Origin: Ignelater luminosus
Taxonomy: Eukaryota; Arthropoda; Insecta; Coleoptera; Elateridae
NCBI GenBank assembly: GCA_011009095.1
Contig: VTPC01000934.1
Coordinates: 64,045 to 128,044, forward strand
Direction: 5' to 3'
DNA length: 64,000 bases
Shown: in pieces, positions 25,321 to 38,900 of the stretch
How the letters are laid out: each line of letters starts with the position of its first letter
Numbering within the stretch: position 1 is the stretch's first letter
Made by a program: the position numbers and the translations under genes
Notes under the pieces: generated by a model
The model's input: the letters and a program-made list of their open reading frames with translations, nothing else
The model's database searches: none
What the model was told of the DNA's origin: nothing

Positions 25321-28300
25321 GTGAGTTAATATTAGAATTTTTCAACAAAAGATTTTTATTATAAACTTGAAAAGCTTTCTAAAGTATAAAAGAAAGAATG
25401 CTATTTTTGTTTAAAATTGTTTTTGGGTCACTGGAGAAGAATATCTAGGGATTTAGAAAGATGTTGGATTTTCTTATTGACAAGATATCTAAGAATATCT
25501 CCCCAGACGTAACGAATGATGAAATCATCAGAAAATTTAAATACGTCAGCACAATTCCACTTCATAAGCCAAATATAACGATTGGAATACATAACTGCCG
25601 CAGGAAATGTAATTTTTTTCTAAAAAATTTACATCAAAGTTAAGAATATTTTAGATTATGCCTATTGAGTGAATTTTAAAATATCTCATCAAGACTAAAA
25701 GAAAGTTTAAATTTAAAAGAATTGGGCCTAAAAATGATTATCGTTTTCGTCTTGTCCAATTAATTAAAACTGGAGAAATTTGATGTAGTTGTCTTTGTTT
25801 GCAGTACGAGTCACCGCGAAAATCATTAAACTGTAGATATAAAAACCTGGGGACATTGACAAAGACAAAGTAAAGAAAACGGTATAAAAGCACTTAGAAA
25901 ATGGAGTTTGCTTTTTTTTGTAAATAAAGTCGTTGGTAATAAGCTTTCTAAATTCTTTTACTCGAATTAAAATTTTACGTTAGACTTTGATGTAGATTTC
26001 TTTGATAATTAACTCATTGTTTGAAATAAGATCTTTGAGTGTTTCAAATATTTAGAATGCAGACTTAAGCGTCGAGTTCAAGTTATTATTACTTATATAC
26101 AATTTAAGAAAAAAAAGAAAAGTCTAATAAGGTTTATTTTACGTAAAACAAAGACATGAAAATAACAAAATGTAAATTATGACAAATTATGAATTGAAAA
26201 CTTGCCCACAAAACAAAACAAGAAATTGTCGTGTAATGAAAACAAATGATGATAGATGAAGATTAAGGCTTTTTTTGTATTGATGACAAACAAATAAGAT
26301 ATCTGAAAGTAGGGTATACAAATGGTTTTAGGTCTGCTTTTTTCAGCTACGCAACCCCCAAATTTATAGTCCACTACAAATTGATGACCGTTCATTTTAC
26401 GAATATGTAAATATAAAGCCGGTTATACACTGTGCGCTGTTCAACGAGTCTGATTGACTAGTTGTGGCTCACGAGGCTACAGTTATGAAGTAACAGTGAA
26501 AGCAGAAAAAAATAAATCATGATTTGACTCAATACGCTGATGACTAAAGCGTGTTTCCCCATAGCCTGTAATAGCTCATCGATTCAAATTGCTTTCTGAT
26601 TATGGTTTGTGGCTTGTAACCTGCTACTAACTTTGATGTCAAGATAGTGAAAACAAATTGAAAAAAGAGGTTGACTTGTGTGTACTCGCAGTCACTTATG
26701 CTGACTCAATGCTCTGTCTAGTATAAATGAGATAACTCTCACCTGTTTGTTTACTCGTCAAACCACTGCAAACTTCAGACCAACTCCAGATAAGCCACGA
26801 GTCATAGCGAACTACACACTGCACCGTGAAGTGAACAAAATGATTTGTCTTTGTTTGTCTTTTCTAGCTCCTATGAGTCATAAATCGTAACAAATCACAC
26901 TCCATAGGAAATTATCGTTGTGTAATATAAAGAGTAAGCTAGAATTAGATCTTACTTTTGATTTTGAAAACAGATGCGATGTCAAGATATTTTAGAACAA
27001 TAATAGTCAATCTTGTTTTGATAAGGTTAGTGTCCAAGAGGAGAATTTCAACTCCAGTTACTAAATTGCATTGCTTATAGTTTGTCAAAATAATTCCTTA
27101 AGGTGTTCAATCACCACTTTTAGGGCTAGTTGTGTAAAGCACCATTAGCCGACAATATAGTTTACAACGTGATTAACTGATTATTCAACATTCCACCAAT
27201 TTTGAAATTCTCATTATATGAACAGATTTCAAGCATCATAACCATTCATCTTCAAATCAGATTTAAGTTAAAAAAGGTATTTTATGACGTGAAAGAAACT
27301 CAAAAGTAATGGGACATAGAAAATCATCTTGTTAGTCTATACTGCAGCAAAGAACGCTATATTGCAACCAAATCATATCATCAAAATCAGTCTACTCCTT
27401 CTGAGATTAGCCGAACACTTCACGTTTCCACGTGCTGATATTTGAAAGTCATTAAACTCTAAGTACAAGCGTGCAATAGCATATCGTGTTTAATATTCAA
27501 GAAATCGTTATTAACTGAGCTCAAAAGACCGATTTTGACCAGATACTAAAAAGATTTTTATGTTATTTGCAAGATATGAGTGACGCATTTTGTCATTTGT
27601 GTTATATACCTGATGGCTTAAGTTTCATAAAACACGATGTTACCCTGACCGGCTATTGGTTAATTAATCGCATCGCCCTGTCCCTCCTCCCGTTACTATG
27701 CACTTGATTACCTTTCCCCGATAGAAGGGAAGTGCACGGATTCAAAAACTTTTATGGACCTTAGACCTCGGAATCAAGGAATTGGAGTAGGGTCGCTGTG
27801 TTTAGATAATCAAGATCGAGTTTGAGTTTATAGGTATGCGTTTAGAGCAGGTGAGGTGAAAGGTTTTGAGAGATGTCGATTTTATGTATAACCACCATGA
27901 TGGTTCTTGCCTTGTAATGATTCTAAATCAATTGTCTCTGTAACAGTTATAGTTTCGTACAGCAATTATAAGTTTAGTAGGGGTTCATTTTCAGGCAAAG
28001 AAATATAGATATAGATATATCTATTGCTTTTGAACGTTCAATTTAGCCAAAGAAAGTTGTTGAATTGAAAGGTCAGATTAGCTTAGAAAGTTTGAAACGT
28101 TTTAATGGTAGAACCCAATCTTGTCTAAACAGTGCTGTATAGTAGATTGGTCTAAATATGAAATTCACCCAGCTCTACAAGAAAAGCTGTTCCTAACCTT
28201 GCGCTTGGACAGAACTCATGATTCTGTGTTTCGATGCTAGTGCATCTACAAAGGCAGATCAGTTGAACGCTTTGGTAGGATTCTGCCACATTTTCCTTGT

Positions 28301-29540
28301 GACGTGACTTTTTACTTAACTTATTTTCTATCAGAGAGAACTTTACCACTGTACTAGAAATAATTTGTTTCTGCTTGATAATAAATTCATTAAGTTTTCT
28401 TTCTATTCCTTTTTTCTATATACCCAAGTTTTAGTCACACTTTTTTTTCCACATCAGGAAATGTGTAGTATGTAGTGCCCTATTGTATCCAATTATAATT
28501 GAGATAGATCTGGAATTCTTGTTTCGGTATACCTTGGGCGCCAGATCTTGTTAGGAGGTTTACTCAAAGACACGGACGTCCAGGGATCGATCAGCTGTAA
28601 GGGGCCTAAAACAGGAAAGCTGAGCACTAAAATACTCGTAAAACTCTCAAGCTTTATAAACTCGTCTATTATACTTAAACTTCAAATTATACACAAACGT
28701 AGCCGGTACAAGCTAAGCGGGGTACAAACCAAGCGGAAAAACGTGCACGTGTATCGGGTTAGATGCTGTAAATACTGAACGTTGCTAAAAAGGGTCTGGG
28801 GGAAGTCCGAGGAATGTTCCAAGCAGGACGGCTGCCCTGCGCGCTGCAGTTCTACAACCACAGCTCGCTTTACATATAGTGACAATGGCTGATAAGTGGT
28901 ATTCTTAGCTCACCCAAAGCTGACCAATTCTATTAACAGCTACGTCAGTCGGATTACAAAAAAGGATGCGAGAATGGGACTTGCCAAGCACTGAACTATA
29001 TACTCAAAGAACACTTTTCAGACGCAGAGACTTTCTCGTCCTAAATGATGCTGCTGCTAACTGACGTTCCGGGTTGCGGGCACCCACACTTATACCGGTC
29101 GGTACTAGCAAGTTCGGAAAGCGGGGACACCACAAGTGGGGCAAACTGGTATGCGTGGGAGAATCGATGTACGGCTTACATTTCGGATGATTAATACAAT
29201 TAATTTAATATAAAACAGGGAATTAAGCAGATTAAATTGAAATATTTTCCTAATTTCGTTACAAGATTTAAAATTAAAGTTTTAACAAAACACGCATTTA
29301 GCAAGAAAACAATTATCATTGCCTTGTAAAACTTCGTTCTGTCTTTTTTGGTTCTTTTGGCTGAGTTTTGTTATTTAGTTGAAATATGGCTTGAATAAAG
29401 CTCAATAGACGTTTTTCTATAAAACCATTAAATACTTACATTAGAGAAGAAGATATTAGAGTGTTAACTGTTGGCAAAGACTTGTCCCTTGCTGTCACTT
29501 TTCTATTCTTCTACAAGGGGGCGTCTGCATCCCGCAATAT
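25321..29540 (+). other. Intron 3 of the CUB/CTLD gene, first part
   Basis: Start of a 25.5 kb intron. Mostly AT-rich. The stretch 26400-26940 contains loosely repeated words (cacgag, acacactg, gactcaatgc) and might be a decayed MITE, but I could not define its ends. The block 28540-29175 is listed separately. Confidence 0.6.
28540..29175. other. G+C-richer island of unknown origin in intron 3
   Basis: A compact segment that stands out against AT-rich flanks (words such as ggacgtccagggatcgatc, gccctgcgcgctgcag and gttgcgggcaccc). No frame exceeds about 76 codons, and neither strand shows a protein motif I recognise. The sharp change in composition suggests inserted DNA, for example a non-coding part of a transposon, but no terminal repeats were found. 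Confidence 0.35.
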
Positions 29541-29544
29541 TCCA

Positions 29545-29790
29545 CCAAGTTACCTAAAGTAGTTCTAACAGTCGAACTTCACCCTCCATTAAACCACCTA
29601 AGATAACTAACGGTCGGGTTCCAACCTCTATTGAATTATCTATGGTGTCTAACAATTGAGTTTTGCCTTCTTTTAAGCCATTGGCTCAAGGTCGGGATTC
29701 GCCTTACATCAAGTCACCTTAAGTGGTTAACGATCGCACCAAAGCACCTGTGGTAGCCTCTACCGATCGAGCTGTCAATGCCTGGGCAAA
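29545..29790. repeat. Degenerate minisatellite, about 42-base units
   Basis: Successive units follow the pattern ccttc-attaaaccacctaag-taactaacggtcgggt, for example near 29580, 29625, 29670 and 29710. Units are diverged but keep the order pyrimidine-rich start, attaa core and cggtcgggtt-like end. Similar words occur in the arrays at 16.7-18.9 kb and 55.3-56.3 kb. Confidence 0.55.
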
Positions 29791-32700
29791 ACAAATTATT
29801 GTATTAGCAGAATTCTAGTGTATCATATATTGTATGTCCTGGTTTTGAAGGAAATAAGCATGGCCATCTTAAATTAAGATAACTCGATGTGTCAAAAGGG
29901 GCACCTTACAATATCAGTATCTTTCAAACTTTTTTCCTCCCCAACACACATAAAATTTGATACTGAATTTAGACACCTGTGCATCCCACTGTTGCCATGT
30001 CAGCTTTTCTTGCTTCCACTATGTCGATATAATGCCACAGTGTCATTGTACTTCTTTTATTTTTTTTAGTGATCTCAACTTACTTGACAGACCTGACTGT
30101 CACTAGAACTTTCACCTTTTGCTTTTGTTTCAATCTTAACGATGTTTTTTCTATTTAAAGAAATTGTGTTTGACTGAAAAAATTATCTTGCTCCATTCAT
30201 AAAATAACGATCATAATTCATGACCTTCAAATGCTTAATTGTAATATTGGAATCTAACCTAGTCACCAAAACTAGTGGGAGCCAGATGTTTATATTTACT
30301 TTATCAACAAACATATCTGTCCTATTTGGATAATAAAGTTAGATTTGCAAAAATAAACCTAAGAAATAATAAATTTACTATACAGTGTGTTCATAATTAC
30401 GATTGGGATCTTAAAAACGGTAAGAGATAGAAAGTCAAGTCAACCGATAGTGTATTTATAATTACACAATTTATTACCAATCATTATCGCTGAGCTAAAG
30501 CCATTAAAATAATTAAAAGCTAATTTTTTTATTGATCAGTTGGTTAGAAAATACTTCAACTCTTTAACATGATTAGAAATTCACTTCAATTTGTTTTTTT
30601 TAATTTCCTTTATTATACTAGAATCAACCAATAATAATTAATAATCTTGCTAGATTCAAAAACTATCATGGCTAGAAGGTAATATTTAAAACAAACTGAG
30701 GGCATTTTTTATTATCTCAAAACTGAACACGCATTTTTTATGCTCTGACATTTTTCAAGACTAATCAAAATTCAAGAATTCATATTTAATTTTTCTCGCT
30801 TGTTACACAAAACGAATTTCATTTCAACGTCATAATAATGCGGTGATATTTGTCAGAGATAAAAACTTTTCTTTTTTTAACAAAGAATGTGAAAAAAAGT
30901 ACTTCTAAATTTTAAATACTTTGAACCCAGAGAAAATCCATTCATTATGACACACAAACTTTATAAAGTCGTCGTCCTCTACGGAACGATTTGCAACAGT
31001 CACGTCTTACACACCCTTTGAATTATGTAACGTTCATTTTCGTTTAGGACTAAAATCCGCATGCTTTTTGTCAGCTCCTGTGCATTAATAAAAACTAAAT
31101 TCTGTTTTCAGAGCATTCACTCGGAAAATTTATCTTATACCTTCCAAGCCTAATAAAATTTTAAGTCATTAACCGCCAAATGGCAATACCTCCTAGCGGA
31201 ATGTTAATTATTTATGTTGCGTGGGTGCTGAGGACAACAACAAAAACTGTGGATATTCGAAAAAAACTGGAGAGATTTTTAGAAGCAACAAGCCTGTAGG
31301 GGAAAATTGACAAAGTTACAACTCCTAATAGAGGAAGAAAATGGAAAAGTTTTAGAGCAAAGTATATCCCTGAAGGGACTAACATACCCAACGTCATAAT
31401 CCTTAATTCACAATTTTTGTGAAGTTAACAGAAGTTGTTACGTTATTATGACCGCAGCTCATTTTAGATAGTGTGGTAAACTTTTGAAAATTATTTCTTT
31501 AAAAGACCTTTGAAATGGGTGATTCTGGTGATACTTTTGTAGCTGATTTTGAATAGTTTCTACGGAAATAACAATAAGTAATTTCTAATTTCTGATTAAT
31601 CGTTATAGTTCGCTTCCATTGTATTATTATCTTGATGTCTACTAAGGATTTAAGAAAAAAACCCTTAGGGATTTAGGGTGAGCTATAGAATTTGTTAATG
31701 TCAATATACATAGACACGTCCCCAAAAATGCTTCATGCTTTACCCTTTGTTTTAAGCTGCAAGCACAGTCTACCTAAACCTTTCCAGGTATCCTTTTAAA
31801 TCTCTAACAAATTTTTCTACATATTTTAAACAAAGCATATTTGAATAACCTTAACCTTCTACTAGTGTTTTTTACCTACAGTTACAGCTCTGAGAACTTT
31901 AAAAAAATATTTCAAGCAGATTTAAACAAAACAAAAAAAACTTTAGTATGGAGTTGCAAGCATTATCTGTTAAGTTGCAAAATTTACTGTGCCCTGAAGT
32001 TTTCCTTTTTTAAAAGATTAAGATATTACAGTACATAAGCATCATGAACAGTAACTTTATAAATCACTGTATAAAATAATCAAATACAATATATTAGAAA
32101 CAAAATTATTTTTTCTACTGATACTTTATCACTGAAGCAAAGTCTCAAGGAAAGCGGCAGACAGTAAGTCATATTTATGTTCAGTAGTGTCGAGAATTAT
32201 TTAAATCCCTTATTTACATAAAGAACAAATCACCTTATCTAGTGTTTGTATAAATATGTATGTAAGAGTGCTAGAAAAAAATTATATAACTATGCATCCA
32301 AGAGAATTCATCTGCAAGATTAAGAATTTAGCTTTTCCCTTTTTTTAGATTTCACTGTAATTAACAGAAATAGAGAATGTTTTATTGTGTTTTTACTAAA
32401 CTCAAGATTATATTATTTTTAATTGATACTGTACAGAACTATGAAGCCTGTAATATTCTAACAATACAAACTTTTGTTTCGTCAAATGTTATAAACAGTC
32501 AATCATTCTACAGTTATTAGTTTTGCTTTCCTATAAAACATAACCTATAACAGTTTAATGTATTGTTTACCCTAAAACAAACTTGAATGATATGCGCATA
32601 ATATTAGATTACGAAATTAAATAACAATAAAAAGTCATGAAAAGAATCCAGTAATAAGACAGGTTTAATAATTCAGAAACAGTCGAGCCTAACAAAAAAA

Positions 32701-33101
32701 GGTTCGTGACATTTTTCTATGCGTAACAAATAAAACTATCATTTCATATAACAACCTTGTGACACGAATTATTTCTTGGAATAGTCAATTCAAATGGAGA
32801 CAAAAAAAAGTTTTCTTTTTCTTACTCCTACGGGTGTTTTTTCGACGTATATTGTTACGTCATCAGTATGGTTTTGTATACTGAATATTATTAATTAATT
32901 AATAGAAAATGCATTTTCTTCTTTGTATAAGTTATCCCAGGAGTTTCTTAGAAACTCAGCTACGTTTGTATAATTCTCTAAAAATAATTGCGAGGAAGGT
33001 GTTAGATTGATGTGCGTGCTGTTGTTGATTCATAATATCCTTTCTGATAGCATAAGTATAATTTCAAAATACATTGACTATCGAGTGTATTGTAAGATGT
33101 A
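29791..33101 (+). other. Intron 3, AT-rich stretch before the mariner
   Basis: No coding or mobile-element text recognised. The stretch ends in the TA that is the target duplication of the mariner element (33100-33101). Confidence 0.65.
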
Positions 33102-33128
33102 CCAGGTGTATACCTATGAAATGAGACT
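33102..33128 (+). repeat. Mariner 5' terminal inverted repeat
   Basis: 27 bases beginning CCAGGTGTATACC and ending ATGAGACT. It matches the reverse complement of 34344-34370 except for the first two bases and one internal base. Confidence 0.95.
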
Positions 33129-33272
33129 TTCAGCTATTAGACCACAGATGTCGCTAGGAGTATTTTTAAACTGTCCCAAATGTCTTATTGTTTTCGTCTG
33201 TCATCTGTCAACAATATTCAATTCATTGTTTGTGATGTTTCATACAACAACGCATTTTTTTCGCTCTTAAAA

Positions 33273-34297
33273 ATGTCGAATTTCGTGCCTTCAAACTACG
33301 ATTTGCGGACATCGTTGATTTTCTGTTATCAATTGAAGAAAAACGCTTCTCAAGCTCATCAAATGCTTATAGAAGCTTACGGTGGACATGCTCTAAGCAG
33401 AGCACAGTGCTTCAGGTGGTTTGAAAAATTCCGAAGTGGTGATTTTAGCGTGGAGAACGAGGAACGTGGCCGGCCACCGAAAAAGTTTGAGGACACCGAA
33501 TTGCAAGCATTGTTGAATGAAGATGATGGTCAAACGCAAGATGATGGCAGAGCAGTTGGGAGTGACCCAAAAAACCATTTGCAAACGTTTGAAAGACATG
33601 GGCATGATTTTAAAGGTCGGAAGATGGGTGCCGCATGAACTGACTGAAAGGCAGCAAGAGAACCGAAAAACCACTTGTGAAATGCTGCTCTCCCGTTTCA
33701 AAAGGAAATCTTTTTTGCATCGAATCGTTACGGGTGTATTTCTCCAATCCCAAGCGTAAACGATCGTATGGTCCGCCCGGCCACAAGCCAAAATCAACGG
33801 CCAAACCAAATCGCTTCGGCCGCAAGGCAATGCTGTGTGTTTTCTGGGATCAGCATGGTATGATTTGGTACGAGCTATTAAAACCAGGTGAAACAGTTGA
33901 CGGTGCACGCTACCAACGACAATTGGCCGATTTGAACAGCGCTATACACCGAAAACGCCCAGAATATGCCGATCGGCGTCACAAAGTAATTTTTCTTGAT
34001 GACAATGCACCACCACATCGAACAAGAGCGACCCGGGAATTGGTGGAGACGTACGATTGGGAACCGCTGGTGCATGCGGCTTACTCACCAGACTTGGCGC
34101 CTTCCGATTATCATTTGTTTGCATCGATGGGCCACGCACTTTCCGAGCAGCGCTTCAATTCTCACGAAGAAGCCAAAAAATGGCTCGATGATTGGTTTGC
34201 GGCCAAAGACGGCCAATTTTTTTGGCGCGGCATTCACAAATTGCCTGAGAGATGGGTAAAATGTGTCGCTAGCGATGGCTATTATTTTGAAGATTAA
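33273..34297 (+). pseudogene. Mariner transposase pseudogene (DD34D, mauritiana subfamily)
   Basis: The start codon at 33273 opens MSNFVPSNYDLRTSLIFC, followed by the helix-turn-helix DNA-binding half and the linker WVPHEL. Two breaks are visible. About two bases are lost near 33539, moving the frame by one. About 14 bases are lost near 33735, between IVTG and YFSNPK, which removes the segment holding the first catalytic Asp and shifts the frame again. The rest is open to the stop at 34297 and keeps the second Asp (VIFLDDNAPPH) and the third (YSPDLAPSDYHLF). The enzyme that would cut and rejoin the element's ends is therefore not made here. Residue order and length fit Mos1-type transposase (about 345 residues). 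Confidence 0.93.
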
Positions 34298-34343
34298 ATT
34301 TGTAACCATTTTTTGTTAATAAACGTTTAAAATTGAAAAAAAA

Positions 34344-34370
34344 AGTCTCATTTTATAGGTATACACCTAA
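34344..34370 (-). repeat. Mariner 3' terminal inverted repeat
   Basis: 27 bases ending GGTATACACCTAA, followed by the duplicated TA. Confidence 0.95.
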
Positions 34371-35784
34371 TAATAAAAGAATTATAAATGCTATGAAAAG
34401 TTTGATTAACGTTTGAACTCTTACCTGAAAAATAGATTGTGTAAAAAAGGCTATGGCGGGATTTAGTGTGCCCTGAAGCAACAACAGATTTTTGTGACTC
34501 TGCATCTTCTACCAACAAGTATTAAAAATTTTCCTGAGAAACTTAATGTAAAAGTGACAAAAACTCCATCGATTCAGATAACTTAACCTACTCGACAATC
34601 CCAACCGGTTATAAAAGTCGAACCAAACCGAAAAGTCCTAAATAATTAAAAAAGCATAAACAGTTTGAACAGCTTGATTTGTATAGAGAAGCCTACAGAT
34701 TCAAAGATATGGTTTTGCCAGTCCAAATCCAACTTTGTGTGACCATACCTGGCTAGACGTCGGTCGTATGAATTGCAATATAAAAGGATACAGACAAATA
34801 TTTGGTTTTTGTCAAAATTACTGATCGAAATTGAAATTTGGTTAAAATGAATGCCCATTTCAGATTTTATTTTCAGTATAAGTAGTAGTAGTAGCAGTTT
34901 ATTTAGCTAAATAAGCTATTTCATATGGTACATACAAATACAGAATAACAAATATTTAAAAATATAGTAGATATAAAATGTATATAAAAAACATTTAAAC
35001 AATAAAGATAAAACATCTCAATAGGAATAGTAAAGTTTATAAGAATTATTGAAAAAGAGATAGAGAAAAAAATAATTTTTAGCAATCAGCAGAGATCGTT
35101 TGTATGTTCTTTGGCTAAACAACACTCCCAACACCAACTACCAAACCGGTGAGAAATCGGCTCAAAACAAGATAAGGTTTGGTTTTATCGAAGATAACTA
35201 TCTTAATCTACCTGCAGTACCGTAACTAGGGAGTGGGAAAACGGCAAAAACCACGGTTGCTGGTTCCAGAGGACGGTAAATTCCTAAAAAACAAATTCCC
35301 AAAATAGCACAAATAGCGAAAATAAACGAAGTTTTATAAAATACATTGAAAGAAACGTCAGTGCCGATTTAATGGAGAAGCACCTGTCCAAGACGTCGCA
35401 AAGTCATAACAATTAAGCCTTAAACATGCTTGCTTCTTCAAAAACTAAATCTATGGTCACGCTCAGCTCAGCTCCGCCTTAATTACTTAAGGCACCCTAA
35501 GGCCTTCCCAGAAATTGTGTTGCGCTCCTAGGATTGTAGTACTTAAGATCCGGGTCTCAGGACCTTGTCGAGAAAACTGCTCTGAACTTGTAGTCTAATT
35601 GATCTTTATAAGAAATAACATTAGGATATTTACAATAAAGGATAGCTGCATTAGAAACATAACAACACTTTTACAATATTTTGGAAAGTTCTGACTGGTT
35701 ATATTATGCAACTTGCACCAATTTACAACAAATTTCCTTCAAATGACAAGGCATGCTTCCCCCTGACGGTTGCTCACGATCCGA
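34371..35784 (+). other. Intron 3, stretch after the mariner
   Basis: AT-rich with a short AGT repeat at 34881-34895. The part at 35080-35600 is less AT-rich and may be an old unclassified insertion. No coding text recognised. Confidence 0.55.
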
Positions 35785-35965
35785 CTTTACCCTTCATAGA
35801 CCTTCTTAACAGAGCTAACAATACAATGATAGGTCGAGATGTGCCGTTGCCCTTTATTAACCGTATTTGTAGAGCTAGAAATACAACCATAGGTGGAGAA
35901 GTGCCATCCAAAGACCCAAGATCGAGCTTCATTTACTTCCTTAATAAAGCAAAAAGAGCGCCAAG
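35785..35965 (+). repeat. 60-base minisatellite inside an open frame
   Basis: Two and a half units with an exact 60-base period: agagctaaca at 35811 pairs with agagctagaa at 35871, and gtgcc at 35851 pairs with gtgcc at 35911. Because 60 is a multiple of three, the 117-codon frame at 35706-36059 stays open and shows a repeated peptide (LPFIDLLNRANNTMIGRDVP, then LPFINRICRARNTTIGGEVP). I read the frame as a by-product of the repeat, since no other coding sign is present. Confidence 0.7.
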
Positions 35966-38900
35966 GTTAAATTTTGTAATATACGCAATATACCGTCCTT
36001 TATGTAGAAGTGAAGTGAAAAAAGAGTTTCCGTATTCCGGAATACTATGGCCATGCTGAAGTGTCGTCGGTATTAGACTTTCTTTTCAAAAAATGGTCTT
36101 GTGGTAGCTCGAACACGCTTGATCTGCTGAACCAGCACCTGAAAGTTACAGCAGAAAAGCAAGAAAAATGCAGACAGAGTATCGAGTTATTTCCATTCCA
36201 CGTAATTCTCAAAAGAATAAATGTCGTCAGAAAATCAAGAGCTACTTAATTTTCTTTTGTTACAGAAGGTTTTGCTTGTTGCTTGCTTGAGTTGAATGAT
36301 GACACATGCAGAATTTTATGTGGAACCGTGTCGGTTTATATTATCTATTCCATTTTCTCATTTTACGTAATCTTTCTTCCCTGTATTTGTACGCCATGAT
36401 GCAGTCGCCTCCACTAATGGTTACATATGCAACAAGTTTTATGAAAGAAAGTAATCATCATCAGAGTAGCATCATTATAACAAATAAATACAATTAACGA
36501 AAATATGTTAAGCAACTGCAAGCTACTACGATGTGGTAAAGATATATTCAACATAGAGGATCTTTGATTTTTGCTTATAAGAGAAGTTCGATCCTGAAAA
36601 GGAAGAATAGTTTACAAATTTAAAAAATCATTGTAAACAAAGCATCATGACCTCAGTCTCCAATGAGAAATTCAAATTGTTATTGTTCTTTTTGAGAACC
36701 TGCTAGATAACATATAGTTAATTGCAGAGATATTGCACAGAATATAAAAGAGATAATTAACGAATGGGTCAATTATTTAAGGCCTTGAGTAATATCAATA
36801 ATTCATACTTGTGAGAAGTATGTATTATAGTATCATAGTAAACAGTGCAAACCTTTTTAATGGAGAAAGCAAATTAAAACTAGCAGAGATAAGTCTTAGT
36901 TGAAATTCTATAACTTTTCTTGGTAATAATGCAACTGAGAATTATCAATTAAAATTCTACGTTGGTTTCTCACTTGTGTTATCATAGAAAACAGGTTTTT
37001 CGCCTACTGTAAATATTTGACAGTTCTTAGTAGAATTAATTTTTCGTTTTTTGTTATAAAATCGTATTTTCCAGTCGGTAATATTTTTTTGTTTGACAGT
37101 TAAGTTAGAAAGTTATAAAATCAAAACTATAATCGTATTTTTTGAATGAGAAAGCTCTTTCTATTTCAAATATCTTTTTTCGTAAAATGAACAGTTATAA
37201 AGTGGCATCTTTTATTTATGAGATCTAATGACATCTATCATAGAATCTGATTTTTTTTTATTAGATGAAGTTGATAAAACTTAGCTTGTAGTGTTATCTT
37301 GCATCTTGCATAAATCTTTAATTTAATTTACTAAATTATATGTCCTTGTAACAAAATGTCATTTCATTACAATATTTTTCTAGAATTAGCCTTGCTAAGT
37401 TGTTACAAATGATTCTTGTAAGTTTACGAAGGGTGTAAATGTGTTTTATATTTTATTCGGCATGTGAAATTAATTATTTTCCGCTTGAATAAAATGAAAT
37501 AGTTATAGTATGCTGCTTGTTTTACGGAAACTCAACTCTAAGCTCGACTAGATAGTTTAAGAGGAGTTGCTTTTCCATGTTACATGGATGTCTTGTCTAT
37601 ATATATTATACACTTTAGCGAAGGTTAGGTACGGCCGCGGTAAAGAAGGGTTGGCATGATGCATGCTACATTACAGTTTTAAAACGCACCATAGACTTCA
37701 AAGGGACTTTTTGGATAAAGTTTATTTTGTGCTCTTAGTTGAAAAAGGCCTTTATCGGACTTTTTATGAGTCTTAAATCTTGTTACTTAAATTTTGGTCA
37801 AATTTGTACTTTTATGTTAAGATTAATTGAAGATAACTTAAGGAAAACCATCAAGGTGAAAGTCTGTTTATGCAGTATAGAAAGGACTTCACTAAGACTA
37901 TTGAAACTAAAAGATTTGCGATTTTAATCGAAGAATTAGGCAGTTTAGTTCTACAACTGTGTGTTTACTCTTGCTAATTTAAGTTTCAGTAATCAAAATT
38001 AAAGTGTTTTAGGTTGTTACAATTTTAATTTGTTGTTTTAAAGGTTATCTGAGTTCTGATTTTATAATACTTGGGAATTATTAACGTATTAACTTTATTG
38101 AGCTTATTTGTAGACTTGAAATCAAACAAAGATTACTAATTTAATTAATAAATACAAAATACAATAAATGCTTTTGAGATTTCTACTTATTCTGGTTTTT
38201 AATAAAATAGATGCCTACAGCTATTCGAACACCCTGTACATTAAGATCTTGTATTTATAACCTACTTCATATTTCTAACAACAAGCTATCCGATAATTAA
38301 TTCTTGTTGACGATACAATTATGTTATATGGAGTGGTAGTCGATTTTCCTGCGAGAGTGTAATAATGAGAATAGTGAAGAGCACTTTCTGGCTTTAAAAG
38401 CTTCTCGATTTCCTTAAATGCACGAGAAAATGCTTTTAAAATGTAGAGCAGAAGGTAAACAACCTAAGTACCTATATCAAGTCGAATTTTATCGAAAATG
38501 AAAGAAAAAGCATTTTCTTAATTAGGTAGATTACATTTCTAATGACAATTCTTTGTAGATTACCCTTAATAATAACAAGAAAATTAATTCTTAAATTTCT
38601 TATTGATAATCTTTCTTTATTCAGCCCCACGCAGCTTCACTCGATGTTTACAGCCACAACAAGTTTGAGACCGTTAATTCTTATTAATTATTATAAAATA
38701 AAAAACAAATAATAAATTTACCTTAATAATTAGCTTCTTACATTTCTTTGTTTTTACGTATTATTTACTAATGTTTTCGTGCTGAAACTTTGATTTAATA
38801 GTTAAGAACGATTAGGTCGATACAATCTTAGTAATTTATTATTCATTCGAAAAATTAGTTTTAAGTAGAGTTGTAATAATTTAAGTTTAATGTCCTTGAT

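Larger units (their letters stand above)
33102..34370 (+). mobile_element. Mos1-like mariner element, nearly full length, inactivated
   Basis: The element is 1269 bases, close to the usual 1.28 kb for mariner, with 27-base terminal inverted repeats and a TA duplication on each side (33100-33101 and 34371-34372). The 5' end begins CCAGGTGTATACC, the start seen in mauritiana-subfamily mariners such as Mos1; the 3' copy begins TTAGGTGTATACC when read inward. It carries one transposase gene on the plus strand, broken by two indels. It lies in intron 3 of the CUB/CTLD gene, in the same orientation. The good preservation of ends and coding text suggests a fairly recent insertion compared with the other elements here. 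Confidence 0.95.

Noticed and set aside
26400..26940. Possible hAT-like MITE with repeated cacgag and acacactg words
   Set aside because: I could not define matching inverted ends or an 8-base duplication.
33393..33908. 171-codon minus-strand open frame
   Set aside because: It lies antisense over the mariner transposase text and has no motif of its own; it is a shadow.
38216..38236. ttcgaacaccctgtac, similar to ends of some insect transposons
   Set aside because: No partner end or internal element text was found.
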